Shown one piece after another: positions 1-10,522 of a stretch of 64,000 nucleotides of DNA (position 1 is its first letter; every line of letters starts with the position of its first letter). The position numbers were made by a program, and so were the translations under genes. The notes below the pieces were generated by a model. It saw only the letters and a program-made list of their open reading frames with translations. It made no database searches and had not been told where the DNA came from. Source of the stretch: Cycas panzhihuaensis (lineage: Eukaryota; Cycadophyta); contig CM041465.1 in NCBI GenBank assembly GCA_023213395.1, positions 200,019,741 to 200,083,740 of the forward strand. The letters are read 5' to 3'.

Positions 1-905
1 CATAAAAATTGAACTGGGATCAATTGTGAGTGTAATTTTTAAATCAATTTTAAAAATTGAAAGATCCAATGGCCATCTTATAGAATTTGGAAGAAATTTA
101 ATAGTATCTAAGAGAGTCTATCAATGATTTTGATGCAAGGATATGAATTATCATGAATAAAATACCGTCAATGACAACAATCAATCCAATGTTGGTAATG
201 AAGTACTTTGTACAAGGATTGATACCCCAACTTAGAGACAAAGTAATGCTACATCTAATGAATAACTATGAGAAAGTGAGGGAGTTAGTCCTAAAACTTC
301 AAAAACCAAATGAAAGCAACTTATTCCTAGATGGTGATATAGCCCTTAGTATATTTTCCTATAACAGACATGATAATGCAACCCATACAAATGTTATAGA
401 TGTTTACTAACCTTGAAATTGAAGCTTAAAAGAAAGAAATAGAAGCATTTAAGCAGTAACTTGTAGTTTCTATCCCCAACAATATGTAATATAATTAGGA
501 GCTAGAGAAGCTACACATAGAATTGTCATGTTTGTGACTTAAAAAATCGAGGGAAAATATCTGGTGTCCTCCACCTTGCAATTAACAAGGGTATTTAAAA
601 AATGAGCATGGAGGATTGATGAAATAGTATGACAATTATCAGAGGAATAATCATAACACATGGGAATGTTATTTTAGACCCAAGAATAATGAAGGTAAAA
701 TTCATAATGTATATTCACAAAAAATGGAATGTGAATCTTAAAGCAATGTAAGGGGAAAACAAGACCGATTCATTAGTTCTTATGTTAGAGATGGGGACAT
801 TACAAATCAGAGTATCCATTAGAAAAGAAAGGAGGAGAATATATCTGTGAGGAATATGGACTAGTAGACCATGAATGGCCAAATTACCTAAAAAATAATA
901 AAGTT
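1..905 (+). pseudogene. Gypsy-1 gag remnant (5' truncated by window)
   Basis: The longest open piece (153-410, 85 codons) contains YFVQGLIPQLRDKVM and a later VRELVLKLQK run. These match the C-terminal half of a gypsy capsid (retrotrans_gag type) and align by eye with the gag of Gypsy-2 around 9880-9990. Downstream (about 545-740) is a degenerate nucleocapsid region: a WCPPPC-like start and an NHNTWECYFRP run that resembles the H-x4-C half of a CCHC knuckle. Stops and frame changes are frequent. Gag would form the cytoplasmic virus-like particle; this copy cannot. Confidence 0.65.
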
Positions 906-1319
906 CAAAGTGCTAATTTGGTCAATGTGGTTTTAGATTAGGAAAAGTTAGAATTTTGGCAAATACATAGTGAAAAATCAATAAGATCTCTTCCTCTTCA
1001 AGATAATTTCCTAAATCCAACAATGGAGAAGCAATGATTGAAAGAAGCAGTCAAAATTCTTCAAGATGCCATGAGAGAAGTTCAACAAGAAGAGTCGTAA
1101 TAAGGAAGATTCAAAGGCCTATATTACAAAATAAAAATATCATAACCATAAGAAGGTATAAATCCTTAGCAACAGTTGCAAACTATAAAAGATATACTTA
1201 ATGAATTAGGAGTGTCAATCCCTATATCAGTAGTATTTAAGTGGTGGGAAGTAGGGTACTTTCAGTAATTAGTATTAGATTAAATTAAAAAAATAGTACT
1301 TAGAACCATAAAAGACATG

Positions 1320-1740
1320 GGAGTAGATCATAGAGTCCTAATTATAGTTTTTAGAACAACTCTATCTAGAACTATTGTAGATAGAAGCTCAAGAGTAAAT
1401 GTATTACTCAAATCCTTGTGGATAGCCTTGGGAAGGCCCAATTTGGTTGCCCAGATTATTCCATTAGACTAGCCAATTAATTACAAGTAAGGCCTATGGG
1501 AACATTATTGAATATCCTAGTAATAGTTGCAGAAGTTAGTGTATTAGTGGATTTTATAGTAGTTTGAATATAAGATCAGAGGAAGACTTATCCAGCCTTG
1601 TTAGGTAGACCTTGGTTATTAGCTATGAAGGCAATTTAGGATTGGGAGAGACATACATTTATCCTTCTAGTAGGAGAGAAGATAGTGACCTTTCCATTAT
1701 GCTTGGATGGGTAAAAGATAAAAAAGATTAAAGATGAAGG
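1320..1740 (+). pseudogene. Gypsy-1 aspartic protease remnant
   Basis: The segment reads TIVDRSSRVNVLLKSLW around 1368-1425, where the catalytic loop of related plant elements is D-G-G-S/T. The Asp is kept but the following Gly-Gly is lost. The family-typical C-terminal strand LLGRPWLLAMKA is clear at 1597-1635. The same two landmarks flank the protease of Gypsy-2 (11100-11355). The enzyme would cut the Gag-Pol precursor inside the particle. Several stops interrupt the frame and the altered loop makes it inactive. Confidence 0.65.
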
Positions 1741-2229
1741 TAGAGCCTCATTAGTAACAACAACCACATAATTTACAGTAAGTACTTATTCTAAAATAGA
1801 TTTTTAAATACAACCATTATTACCAAACAACCCTTCATCATCTTATATGCTGAATTAGCTATATAATACCTAGGAAGAGATAAAACCAGCTTCTTGCTAT
1901 CATTTTAAGTGTTACATAGATTCTTCAGAAGAAGAGGATGAAGAAAAAATACAACTAGAGTCACCTCAAATAGAAAAGAATATACAAGGAAAAATTACTT
2001 CCATAGTTTGTGAACTACTTAAATATATTAGTGACATAGAAAAAGTAGAAAATCATCTGTAATAAAGTATTAAAATAATAAAGAATAAATGGTAGCAACA
2101 ATTCTAGTATCTTGTGATTCCTTATTCTTTGATAAGACAAGCTTAGATTTGGTATGATACATATGCATAAAATTTTAATTCTTGGTAAGAAATGAGTAAA
2201 ATTTTTTTAATAAGATTGTAAAAGAATAA

Positions 2230-2580
2230 ACTTCTTTCATTCTAGAATGGGGATACTCTATATTTACATGTGTAAAAGTGTCTTCAAAAAATGGACAACA
2301 CAAGATATTCAAAAAAAAGATTGGACTCAATATTGGGGGGCAACATTCAAAGGAATTTCCATGGTTTGGTATAATTCTTATAAAGGAATAAGACTAATAG
2401 AATGGAATATGATAGTGGGAAATTTTTATTAGACTTTCATGTATCATAGTCTAAATAAACACATTGAAGGAATTTTACAAAAATTAAAGGAAAGAACCCT
2501 GGAAAAAGTATAGCACTATTTTCAGATTGAAATTAGAAGGAAATTTTATAGGAATAATAATCACTCCACCCCATCCAATT
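2230..2580 (+). pseudogene. Gypsy-1 second gag-like segment between protease and RT
   Basis: The open frame 2247-2432 and its continuation read through W-x2-YWGATFKGISMVWYNS and then IEWNMIVGNFY-stop-TFM. The spacing (L/F-x-G-x-S/A-x2-W, about 12 residues, then W-x4-x-F-x3-F) is that of the retrotrans_gag core. The corresponding place in Gypsy-2 (12310-12620) reads TLGQVAKDWFL, then VSWENLNEAFVKTFM. This lies about 500 bp after the protease end and about 250 bp before the RT lead-in. It is additional to the gag at the 5' end of the element. The gag-like assignment rests on this spacing and on conservation in the second element, so moderate confidence. Confidence 0.5.
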
Positions 2581-3590
2581 ATTGTATGTTGGAATATAGA
2601 GACCATATCATAGATATGATGTCAGCTTACACATTAAGCCTAGATGCCAAAGCATTGTAAGGGGAAGAACTGAAGACAAGGGAAATCAACATTGGGATAC
2701 AAGAGCAGCCCAAGATGATCATCTTAGGTGATTACTAGAAGGAGGAAATAGTGCAACAATCTATATCATTATTCTTGGAATATAAGGATGTGTTTACCTA
2801 GTCCTAGAAAGATTTAAAAGGCATTCTGCTAGAGTTGGGTGAGCATAAAATTGATTTGATAGAGAGAGCTAAATCGTTAAGGCAAATGCTTTACTATATG
2901 AATTTAAAATACAAGGAGAAAGTTAAAGCTGAATTTGATAAGTTATTGGAAGTAAATTATATTTTTGAAGTTTAAAATAGTGAATAGGTAAGTCTCATTG
3001 TAAACATCCCTAAGAAAAATAGGAAGCTTAGATTCTGTATTGACTACAGAGCTTGAAACAAAACCACTAAAAAGGATCCATTCCTAATTCCTTTTATAGA
3101 GGATATTTTGGAAAAACTTATAGGACATGAGGTGTACTCATTTACTGATAGATTCAATAGGTATAATCAAGTCTAGATTACACCAGTCAGTTAGTTAAAG
3201 ATGGCCTTCATTATAGAATGGGGTACGTATGCATTTAGAGTAACGCCATTCAGATTTAAAAATGCCCCTACAATGTTCTAGAGAGTAATTCTTAATATCT
3301 TCAAACAAATAATAGGAAAAATAATCAAGGTATTTCTAGACAACTGGACGATGTTTACTTTATTAAAAGATCATCTTGGTTGTTTATGTTTGATGCTAGA
3401 AACATATAAAAAGAATAATTTATATTTGAATCCTACAAAATACACTTTTATGGTATTGTTTGGACCTTACTGGATCATGTGGTAACAAAAAAAGTGCTTC
3501 TTATAGATCCAAATAAAGTAGCAATGATTTTAAATTTCCTAATACCATAAACACAAAGGTAGGTTAAAGGATTTTTAAGGATGATAGGGT

Positions 3591-3667
3591 TGTGAGCCAT
3601 TACACTAAAAGCCCACAATTGATTTGGAAAAGGACTCCTCGACAAGTAAACTGGCCATAGTCTAACA
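3591..3667 (-). repeat. TRIM 3' terminal repeat
   Basis: 77-bp copy; on the - strand it begins TGTTAGACTATGGCC and ends GGCTCACA. It is preceded on that strand by the purine-rich tract at about 3668-3676. Confidence 0.88.
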
Positions 3668-3802
3668 CTCCCCCGTGATGAGGAGGCCACCATAGCATGT
3701 ATCACGTGTGTTATAATTCCACTTGAATTTGGGGTACATGGGGACCTCAATAGGGAAAGGGGCTTTATCTAGTATATGCACAAGATTTGAACCTTAAACC
3801 TA

Positions 3803-3815
3803 GGATCTAATACCA
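3803..3815 (-). other. TRIM primer-binding site
   Basis: The - strand reads TGGTATTAGATCC, matching the plant initiator-Met tRNA complement TGGTATCAGAGC with two substitutions. It lies 2 bp inside the 5' terminal repeat. Confidence 0.8.
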
Positions 3816-3817
3816 CT

Positions 3818-3898
3818 TGTGACCTACCGTTACACTAAAAGCCCATGGGTGATTTGGGAAGAGGACTCCTCGATAAGTGAATCAGCCATAGTCTAATA
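3818..3898 (-). repeat. TRIM 5' terminal repeat
   Basis: 81-bp copy; on the - strand it begins TATTAGACTATGGC (TG changed to TA) and ends GGTCACA, two bases before the primer-binding site. Confidence 0.88.
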
Positions 3899-4589
3899 AG
3901 GGTACTATCAGAAATTTATAAAAATATAAGTCTAAAGACTTAATGGTAATGGAAGCTACAATAGTAGTTAGCATTTGAATTGTTGAAAAGAAAGATAGCC
4001 CAAGCACCAATCCTTAGATTTCTATATTAGAATAAGACCTTTCATGTACATGTAGATGTCTCTTTATTCACTATTAGATATATATTAAAACAACCAGAAG
4101 ATGATAAAACTAACCTGCTAATTTATTTTGTAAGCTAGAAATTAATAGAGGTAGAAAAAAATTAGTCAGTAATAGAATGAGAAGGGTTGGGCATGGTCTA
4201 TACTCTCTAGAAATTTAGACACTACTTGATGGCTAATCCATTTGTCTTATTTGTAGATCATCAAACCTTTTAGTATTTAATCAATAAGCTTGAAGTCTAA
4301 GGGAGAATTAGTAGGTGGCTTATGTTGTTCTGGAAGTTTAATTTTAAGATCATCATTAAGAAAGGTATCAAACATAATCCCAGACTTATTATCAAGAGAA
4401 ATGGATCGGGCACTAGCAATAAGAATCTGGGATAATTTTCTAGATGCAGAATTATTCTCTATCTAAGAAGTGATTAAATGGTATGATAAAATAGCATAAT
4501 ATCTAACAATGGGACAAACATTACTAGGGATGGAGTGTGTCAAATAACAAAGCTTCATTAGGGAAAGTTTTCCCTTCCAACTAGTCTAA

Positions 4590-5560
4590 GGAATGTTATA
4601 CAGGATGGGACCCGATCGAGTCCTAAGAAGATGTATAATGGAGCACAGAGTGGAAGTTGTCATAAGAGAAGCTCATGAATGAGTCGTAATAAGTCTCGAC
4701 AAGTAAGAAATTTTTATTAGCATGACTTTAGTGGCCTACAATTTTGAAGATGTACAAAAGTGGGTCAGTAGCTATGATGCATGCCAACGAGTAGGAAAGT
4801 CAACAAAGAATCATTTTATACCCTTATGTCCCATTTTGGGTCAATCTCCATTTCAAAAATGGGGATTAGATTTCATCAGATCTATCAGTCCACCAGCCAA
4901 GTATATAAATGCAAGGTACATTATGGTTGCTACTTTTTTTTGACAAAATGGACCAAAGCAAAAGTAATGAGGATGTATGATGCTTAGAGAATAGCCTAAT
5001 TTTTATATGAAATAATAATTATCAAGTTTGGCGACCCATTAGAAATTATTTCTGACTAGGGAAGCAACTTCCTCAATGAAATAATAAAACATCTTACACG
5101 GGAATTTTTTATTCAACATTCAAAGTCTTCCGCATACTATCCATGAGTAAATGGGCAAGTGGAAAGCATAAATAAAATTTTAAAACTAACATTATCTAAA
5201 ATCTATAATCAAGGATAAATAGACTAGGGAGAATGACTTTATTCTATTATATGGGCTTATAGGACAACAATAAAAAGGTCTCATAAACAAACACTATTCT
5301 AGTTGCTTTATGGATTGGAGGCTATACTTCCTCTAGAATTCCAGATAGAAAGTTTGAGAGTAGAGTCTAAGTTACAGTTATTTAAGGATGATTCACAAAA
5401 CCAATGATATATAGATTTACTAAAATTGGATGAAAAATAGGCAAGGGCCTTATGGGAACTAAAAATAGAAAAGATAAGATGGAAAGCATGGCATGATAAA
5501 TATTTTAAAGTCCCATAGTTTTAAGAAGGAGATCTTGTACTTCTTTATGATAGTAAGTTT
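4590..5560 (+). pseudogene. Gypsy-1 integrase remnant
   Basis: The zinc-binding C-x2-C half is degraded (YDACQRVGKSTK near 4775; C-x2-C reduced to one Cys). The core follows: KWGLDFIRSI (first Asp, about 4857), a region corresponding to VSDQG that reads ISD-stop-GSNF (about 5050), and VNGQVESINK (catalytic Glu, about 5150). It continues to EGDLVLLYDSKF near 5540, the start of the C-terminal domain, after which the frame is lost. The enzyme would insert the cDNA copy into host chromatin. No chromodomain is seen. Stops are scattered throughout. Confidence 0.8.
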
Positions 5561-5783
5561 TGAATAAAACCTAGAAATTAAAGTTGTAGTGGCCTGGCCC
5601 ATATAGGGTGAACCAAATATGGCTAAATTGAGTAGTGTGACTCTAACAACTTGATAGAATATTATTAGAAAAGCTAGTCAATAGAAGTCTACTGAAACAG
5701 TGTATAGTAAGTTAATAAAAAAATAAAAAGAGGATAAGAACCATAGGAATAAAATTTCCTTTATGTCTTTAAAACATGGATGC

Positions 5784-6790
5784 GAAAAGTTATAACTCAT
5801 GGAACAAAGTGGTTGTAACCTAGGATGTAGAAGGTTGCAACCAAGAAGGAAGAATAGTTACAACTTAGGACATAGAAAGTTACAACTCATGGAGTAGAAT
5901 GGCTGCAACCTAGGATGTAAAAGGTTACAACCAAGAAAGAAGGCAAGTTACAACCTGGACATAAAGTGATGACAACTTAGACATAAAGTGGTTACAACCT
6001 AGACACAAAGTGGTTGCAACCTAGATGTAAAATGGTTGTAACCTAGACGTAAAGTGGTTGTAACCTAGATGTAAAGTAGTTACAACTTGAATGCAAAATG
6101 GTTGCAACCTATACATAAAGTGGTTGTAACTTGGAGGCAAAGTGGTTGCAACCTAGACATAAAGTGGCTATGACTTAGAGGAAAAGTGGTTGCAATATGG
6201 ATGCAAAGTGGTTATAATTTAGAGGTAAAGTGGTTGCAACCTATATACAAATTAGTTATAACTTGGACACAAAGTGGCTACAACCTAGATACAAAGTGGT
6301 TATAACCTGGATGTAAGGTGGTTACAACTTGGATGCAAAGTGGTTACAACCTAGACGTACATCAGTCACAACTTAAATATAAAGTGGCTACAACCTAAAT
6401 GTGAAGTGGTTGTAATCTAGATGCAAATTGGTTACAACTTGGGAGCAAATTGGTTGTAACTTAGATATAAGCAGTTATAACTTAAACATAAAGAAGTTAC
6501 AACGTGGACATAAGCAGCACAACTAAATTAGTTATAACTTGGATATAATAGGTTACAACTCGAATATAAAAAGGTCACAACCTAAGAGACAAACTCAGTG
6601 CAATTTATATGTAACCAACTACAACCATAATTTAATCAAGGAAGTAAAATGGTGAAGTGGTTGTGACTTAATAAAAGTGAAGAGGTTACACCTTAAAAGT
6701 AGGTTGTAGTTAAAGAAGCAAATACATTGTAATCATATAAGTAAGAAGGTTGTAGCTTAGGATGTAGAAGGCTCCAACCTATATAAAAAA
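5784..6790. repeat. 22-bp minisatellite, units centred on GGTTGCAACC
   Basis: From about 5960 to 6610 the sequence is a head-to-tail array of degenerate 22-bp units of the type AAAGTGGTTGCAACCTAGAC plus two bases, roughly 30 copies. Longer, looser units occur before (5784-5960) and scattered ones after (to about 6790). The core GGTTGCAACC is a perfect palindrome and is often seen as GGTTACAACC or GGTTGTAACC. The period is not a multiple of three, so it is not coding. It sits between integrase and the 3' frame of Gypsy-1; the same motif recurs in the probable 3' LTR near 19650-19690. Confidence 0.9.
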
Positions 6791-7295
6791 TGATTACAAT
6801 TCAAACATAGAGGAATGGCATAGTTATAATATAAAATGTAGAAAAATTAAGCACACCGGGAGGAATTAAGATAAAATGTAACCAGGGTGATAAAAGGAAA
6901 TGATTATCCCATTATTACATCAAATTATAAAAAAACATAATCAAAGTAAGGGACATTTAATTAATAATGACAATGATAAATTAATAAAAATTGGTGGCAA
7001 TCTGATTGATGCACATACCAAGATAATATGAGATTTAATATGGTGATAGGTGGTCAACATGCATTAGAGGGAAGAAGAGGTAGTACATTGAGGTTGCAAT
7101 CGAGTTATTGAAACTATGGTTTTACATGGTTGAGTAGGATACTAGGTAGTAAGGAAAGTTTAGGAAACAAGGAAACTGGAAAAGTTTGGGAACTTTGTTA
7201 AAGATTAAGATGAAAATAAATAGACAAATATAGACTAATCTATGAAGTGGATGATGAAAAAATTAGAAATACATGTGCAACATGCTAAAGGAGGA
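6791..7295. other. Unassigned Gypsy-1 interior
   Basis: About 500 bp between the minisatellite and the 3' frame. AT-rich, with no motif, repeat or sizeable open frame recognised. Confidence 0.4.
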
Positions 7296-7299
7296 TGAG

Positions 7300-7824
7300 A
7301 TGAAAGTTAAACTAATAGGGGTAGGATTCATACAATTTGTGCAAGTTGGGTTATTTCCAGTGGCTACAAAATTCATGATAGAAATGATTCAATTGGTAGC
7401 TCATTAATCAAGACTGTTGGGCATTTCAACATAGGCTATTATGCAAATTTTAGGATTATTGAATTCTAGTGAAAAAGTACCTAGAGAGAAAAGAATTATA
7501 TAGGATCAAGCATCAAAGCAATTTGGTGCATAAATCATAGATGTTTCTATATATGGCATTCATATCATTAATGTTGAGGATGATTTGACACATTAGGTGG
7601 TTTATTTCCTCTCCACTAGAGTGATATTAAACCAAAAGAACTTGTTTGTACCCACAGAAATGAGATTAGCACTTCTGCGAGTAGCAAGAGGAGACAAGTT
7701 CAACCATGTATCATTTCTTTTAGGTAGATTTTCTAAGAAATTGCTTAATATTAAGGCAAGACCTCAGTCGATAGTTTTTTATTATCAAAGTTTATTCTAA
7801 AGACTACTATATCCACAGTGTCTT
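7300..7824 (+). pseudogene. Gypsy-1 extra 3' frame, first part
   Basis: A largely open frame after integrase, interrupted by a few stops, ends in the open stretch 7597-7800. It contains GLFPVATKFMIEMIQL, RLALLRVARGDKFNHVSF and LLGRFSKKLLN. Gypsy-2 insertion cuts it at 7824; it continues at 18434 in frame (PQCL then ELELP). I do not recognise the family. Position downstream of pol is that of the env-like or additional ORFs of Athila/Tat-type elements, but I see no signal peptide or membrane segment here, so an envelope role is not supported. Gypsy-2 has a frame in the same place (16440-17560). Confidence 0.55.
7820..7824. other. Gypsy-2 target-site duplication, left
   Basis: GTCTT directly before the 5' LTR; the same five bases follow the 3' LTR at 18434-18438. 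Confidence 0.92.
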
Positions 7825-8665
7825 TGTTGGAGCATAACGTGATACACTGGGCTATGGGCAGACTAGAGAGAGGATAAGTATCCTTGGACTATACAGGTAT
7901 AAACTGTACGAAGGTACGTATGTAGTAAAAAAATGAAAAATCTAGCATTCTGGGTATGTATGACAGGTGCGTACCTGGTAAAGGTATGCAACACAGATAC
8001 GTACCTCGAGGCAGAACATAAGCAAACAAGAATGGTATGCATGAGAAGACTGGATGGAAGGGAGCTTGGGGTGATGTTAGATGTACGTACAAATGTATGG
8101 ATGAGTTAAGATAGTCAATTAAGGAAACTAACCAATGGTTAGGAAGAGGTATGCTTGACTGAAAAGGTATGGTTATGACAGACAGTCATAACCCTTCAGC
8201 TAAAAGACACTAAGGAGCATATTTATGAGGCTTCCTAAGAACCATTCGGTTAGGGTGAGAGCCAAGTATACCAGTATGCATTGGCACGGAGACCAGTATG
8301 CATGACAGTAGCCTGAAGCCATGTATTTTGATGGGTAACTCCTAGGTAAACGTGACAGAGTGAATGTAAGAGGCTAGAATGTACAGAGAATGCATTCCAG
8401 CACCTTGTGTAAAATAACTATTACTTAATGAAACAAGAAGTTACGTGGAAATTGTGTATTCTCTATGTTGCAAGGATTGAATATGGAATATGTGCTGATT
8501 TCTGTACTACTGTGTGTCGTTGTGATATAATCATGTGGAAACATTAATAAATCTGTGGAATATATGTGGATAAGGATGTTGACTGTGTCCTAAGCTAGAC
8601 TATAACCTATGTAACCTTGACAAATGTAACCTTCCCATAAGTGCAATGGGAAACCTAAGTCAACA
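7825..8665 (+). repeat. Gypsy-2 5' LTR
   Basis: 841 bp, TG...CA. The promoter-proximal third is rich in GTACGTA/GTATGCA motifs (for example 7915, 7968, 8008, 8081). Similar motifs recur in the minisatellite at 15840-16200. It aligns along its length with 17592-18433. Confidence 0.93.
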
Positions 8666-8686
8666 TTGATTCCTTTGCCTGCATCC
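8666..8686 (+). other. Gypsy-2 candidate primer-binding site (degenerate)
   Basis: The bases directly after the 5' LTR read TTGATTCCTTTGCC. This is a partial match to the TGGCGCCGTTGCC type used by many Athila/Tat elements; no Met-tRNA type site is seen. The match is weak and could be chance. Confidence 0.35.
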
Positions 8687-8805
8687 ATTGAGGAGGGATA
8701 GGGCCCAGGAGTCTCAAAAGGAGGAATGTATAAAGGGTAGAGGACCCTAGCTATCACTGTGATGGCAAGCTATAACTAAGCCTCTGGTAGGCAGGGGACC
8801 TTCCA

Positions 8806-10522
8806 ATGCCACCTAAGAGGCCTTCAAAAGTGGAAGAGCCACAAAAGGATACTTCACCCAAAGGGAAAGAAACAAGCAGACAAAGGGTATTATGATGGTC
8901 AAAAGAGTCAAAACTTAGAAGGGCAAGGAGATTAAGTTCGCAGAACAACGAGACTAAGGAACAGTCCATTAAAGAATCTAAGGTAAGTAGAGCCCAGACA
9001 CCTCAAGAACGAGGAGAGGGAACTAATGGTGAATGAATGATACTAACACCAGCCCCAATTAAGGATGACCTATTTAGCCCATAATATGAAGAAAAACTAA
9101 AGGTGGATGAAGAATATAAAGACACTATAATAAAAGATGGAAGTATACCTATGGAGGATAGTCTGAAGGACCTAAGTGACAGTGAGAAAAAGGTAGAAGA
9201 AGGTCCCTCGACATATTGGAAAAATAAGCTCACAAGACAGCTTTTTTGAGGATTCATTAGATAGGGGATCTGATCAGTCATATATAACAGTGACACTGTT
9301 AACAATACAAGTGCCAAGTGTATTAGAACCTATATATATTAAAACCCCATTTAAGAATCCATTATTTGGGAAAGATAATATTGCAGTACGCACTCCAAGT
9401 ACATCTCCAAAGGAGAAGAGTGAAGGGAAGGAAACAAAATCCAGTAAGGAGGAGAAAGGGGAAGAATCACTACCAGGTGGAACACCATTACAATCTCCTA
9501 AGATAGATGATTACAGAGATTTTAGGAAGTTGATTTTCAACGACACTTCGGATGCAGCCAAACATGTATACCTCTTTCAAAATCTGATTGACGTGAAGAA
9601 GATTACTGATGAAGATGAGATAAAAGCCAGATTTACCTGTACATTAAGGGGAGTACCGTTGGCATGGTACAAAGAAATAAATAAGAATGATTCATGGGTA
9701 AAAATAAAGAAATCCTTCGAGGAAAGATTTTAGAAATTCTGAAGCAACGAAGCAGTGGAAATTGCCCTTAGGGAAATTAAACAAAGGCCTAGAGAATCAG
9801 TGTTAACTTATATTAACAGAATGAAAATTATTGCAGCCAGTATGATCAATGAAATGGTCACTGACCATAATATGAAGAATTATTTTGTCAGGGTATTGAA
9901 TGAGAAATGGAGAGCTATGATACATGCCCATCCATTAAAGTCATTCAAAAATGCCCAAGATTTAGCATTAGACTTTGAGATGGAGATGGATGCACAGGCT
10001 GGAGGACACGACTCTCTCCTATTGAGATTACAAGAAGAAATCAGGGAAATCAAACAACACCAGTATAATCGACCCTTCTACCAAGTGGGAGTAGCAGAAG
10101 AGGAACCAAAATTAGAAGCCCTAAGAAAGGAAGTGACGAGACTGAAAATAAGAAACAAAAGAGAAGAGGAAATAACAAAGAAGAAAGACCACGAAGGTAG
10201 AGTGATAAAATGGTGCTACATCTGTGAGGAAAATTCACACACGACAAAAGAATGTGAACTCAACCCTAAGAATAGCACATTACACCCAAGGGATAAATGG
10301 TGCCACATATGCGATGTGGATATGCATATGACCAAAGATTGCTTCTATAATCCAAGAGGAAAAGCATACAGAAGATGCGGTAGGGGAAGGGGAGGCAACC
10401 TGCCTCGAAACATTTATACAACGAAGGGTACACAGGAGCCCTCGAGGAAGAAACAACCAATTGGAAGATGCCTCATCTATTTACAATTTGGGCACTGGAA
10501 ATCTGAATGCCCAACCAAATGA
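8806..10522 (+). pseudogene. Gypsy-2 gag with three zinc knuckles
   Basis: The likely start is ATG 8806 (MPPKRPSKVEEPQ...), a charged N-terminus. A one-base frame change near 9230, at a run of T, joins it to the frame 9290-10522. The capsid part is VYLFQNLID...FTCTLRGVPLAWYKEI...SWVKIKKSFEERF, then a TAG at 9731, then REIKQRPRESVLTYINRM and a coiled, charged stretch. The nucleocapsid has two perfect CX2CX4HX4C knuckles (CYICEENSHTTKEC at about 10213; CHICDVDMHMTKDC at about 10303). A third near 10470 has its second Cys as Tyr. Basic RRCGRGRGG lies between. Gag assembles the particle and the knuckles bind RNA. Only one stop and one frameshift, so this is among the better-preserved genes. Confidence 0.88.

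Larger units (their letters stand above)
3591..3898 (-). mobile_element. 308-bp TRIM/SMART-type miniature LTR retrotransposon
   Basis: Two direct terminal repeats (3591-3667, 77 bp; 3818-3898, 81 bp) flank a 150-bp non-coding core. On the - strand each repeat starts TGTTAGACTATGGC (TATTAG in the 5' copy) and ends TCACA. Immediately inside the - strand 5' repeat is TGGTATTAGATCC, a slightly decayed initiator-Met tRNA primer-binding site (3803-3815). Immediately before the 3' repeat is a purine run CGGGGGAG (polypurine tract). A perfect 5-bp target duplication AGGGT flanks it (3586-3590 and 3899-3903). Removing it restores a gypsy RNase H-adjacent frame. No coding capacity, so it needs enzymes in trans. 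Length is at the small end of plant TRIMs; similarity to the published SMART family should be tested. Confidence 0.9.
2790..4480 (+). pseudogene. Gypsy-1 reverse transcriptase and RNase H, split by a TRIM
   Basis: RT begins near 2830 (GEHKIDLIERAKSLRQ). It contains VPKKNRKLRFCIDYRA at about 3005-3052, DPFLIPFIEDILE, a YSFTDRFNRYNQV block, and the catalytic loop as VFLDNWTMF at about 3330-3356, with the second Asp changed to Asn. The post-RT motif FLRMIG is cut at 3590 by the TRIM and resumes after 3903 as YYQKFIKNISLKT. RNase H follows (about 3965-4390) with HVHVDVS, FVDHQTF and a degraded tail. The domain order and motifs are those of gypsy Pol. Numerous stops, mostly TAG, and the Asp-to-Asn change show it is dead. 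Confidence 0.85.

Noticed and set aside
3475-3750. 91-codon - strand frame across the TRIM
   Set aside because: Spans the TRIM boundary and host gypsy DNA; TRIMs are non-coding, so this is chance.
3591-3898. Cassandra-type TRIM (5S rRNA-derived LTR)
   Set aside because: The terminal repeats show no 5S promoter-like boxes and are much shorter than Cassandra LTRs.
5960-6610. CRISPR-like regular repeat
   Set aside because: The 22-bp units are head-to-tail with no unique spacers, in a plant retroelement.
7300-7824. Envelope gene for the Gypsy-1 3' frame
   Set aside because: Position fits, but no signal peptide, transmembrane span or furin-like site is visible, so only 'extra 3' frame' is supported.
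9003-9317. 104-codon - strand frame
   Set aside because: Antisense shadow of the Gypsy-2 gag N-terminus, low complexity.
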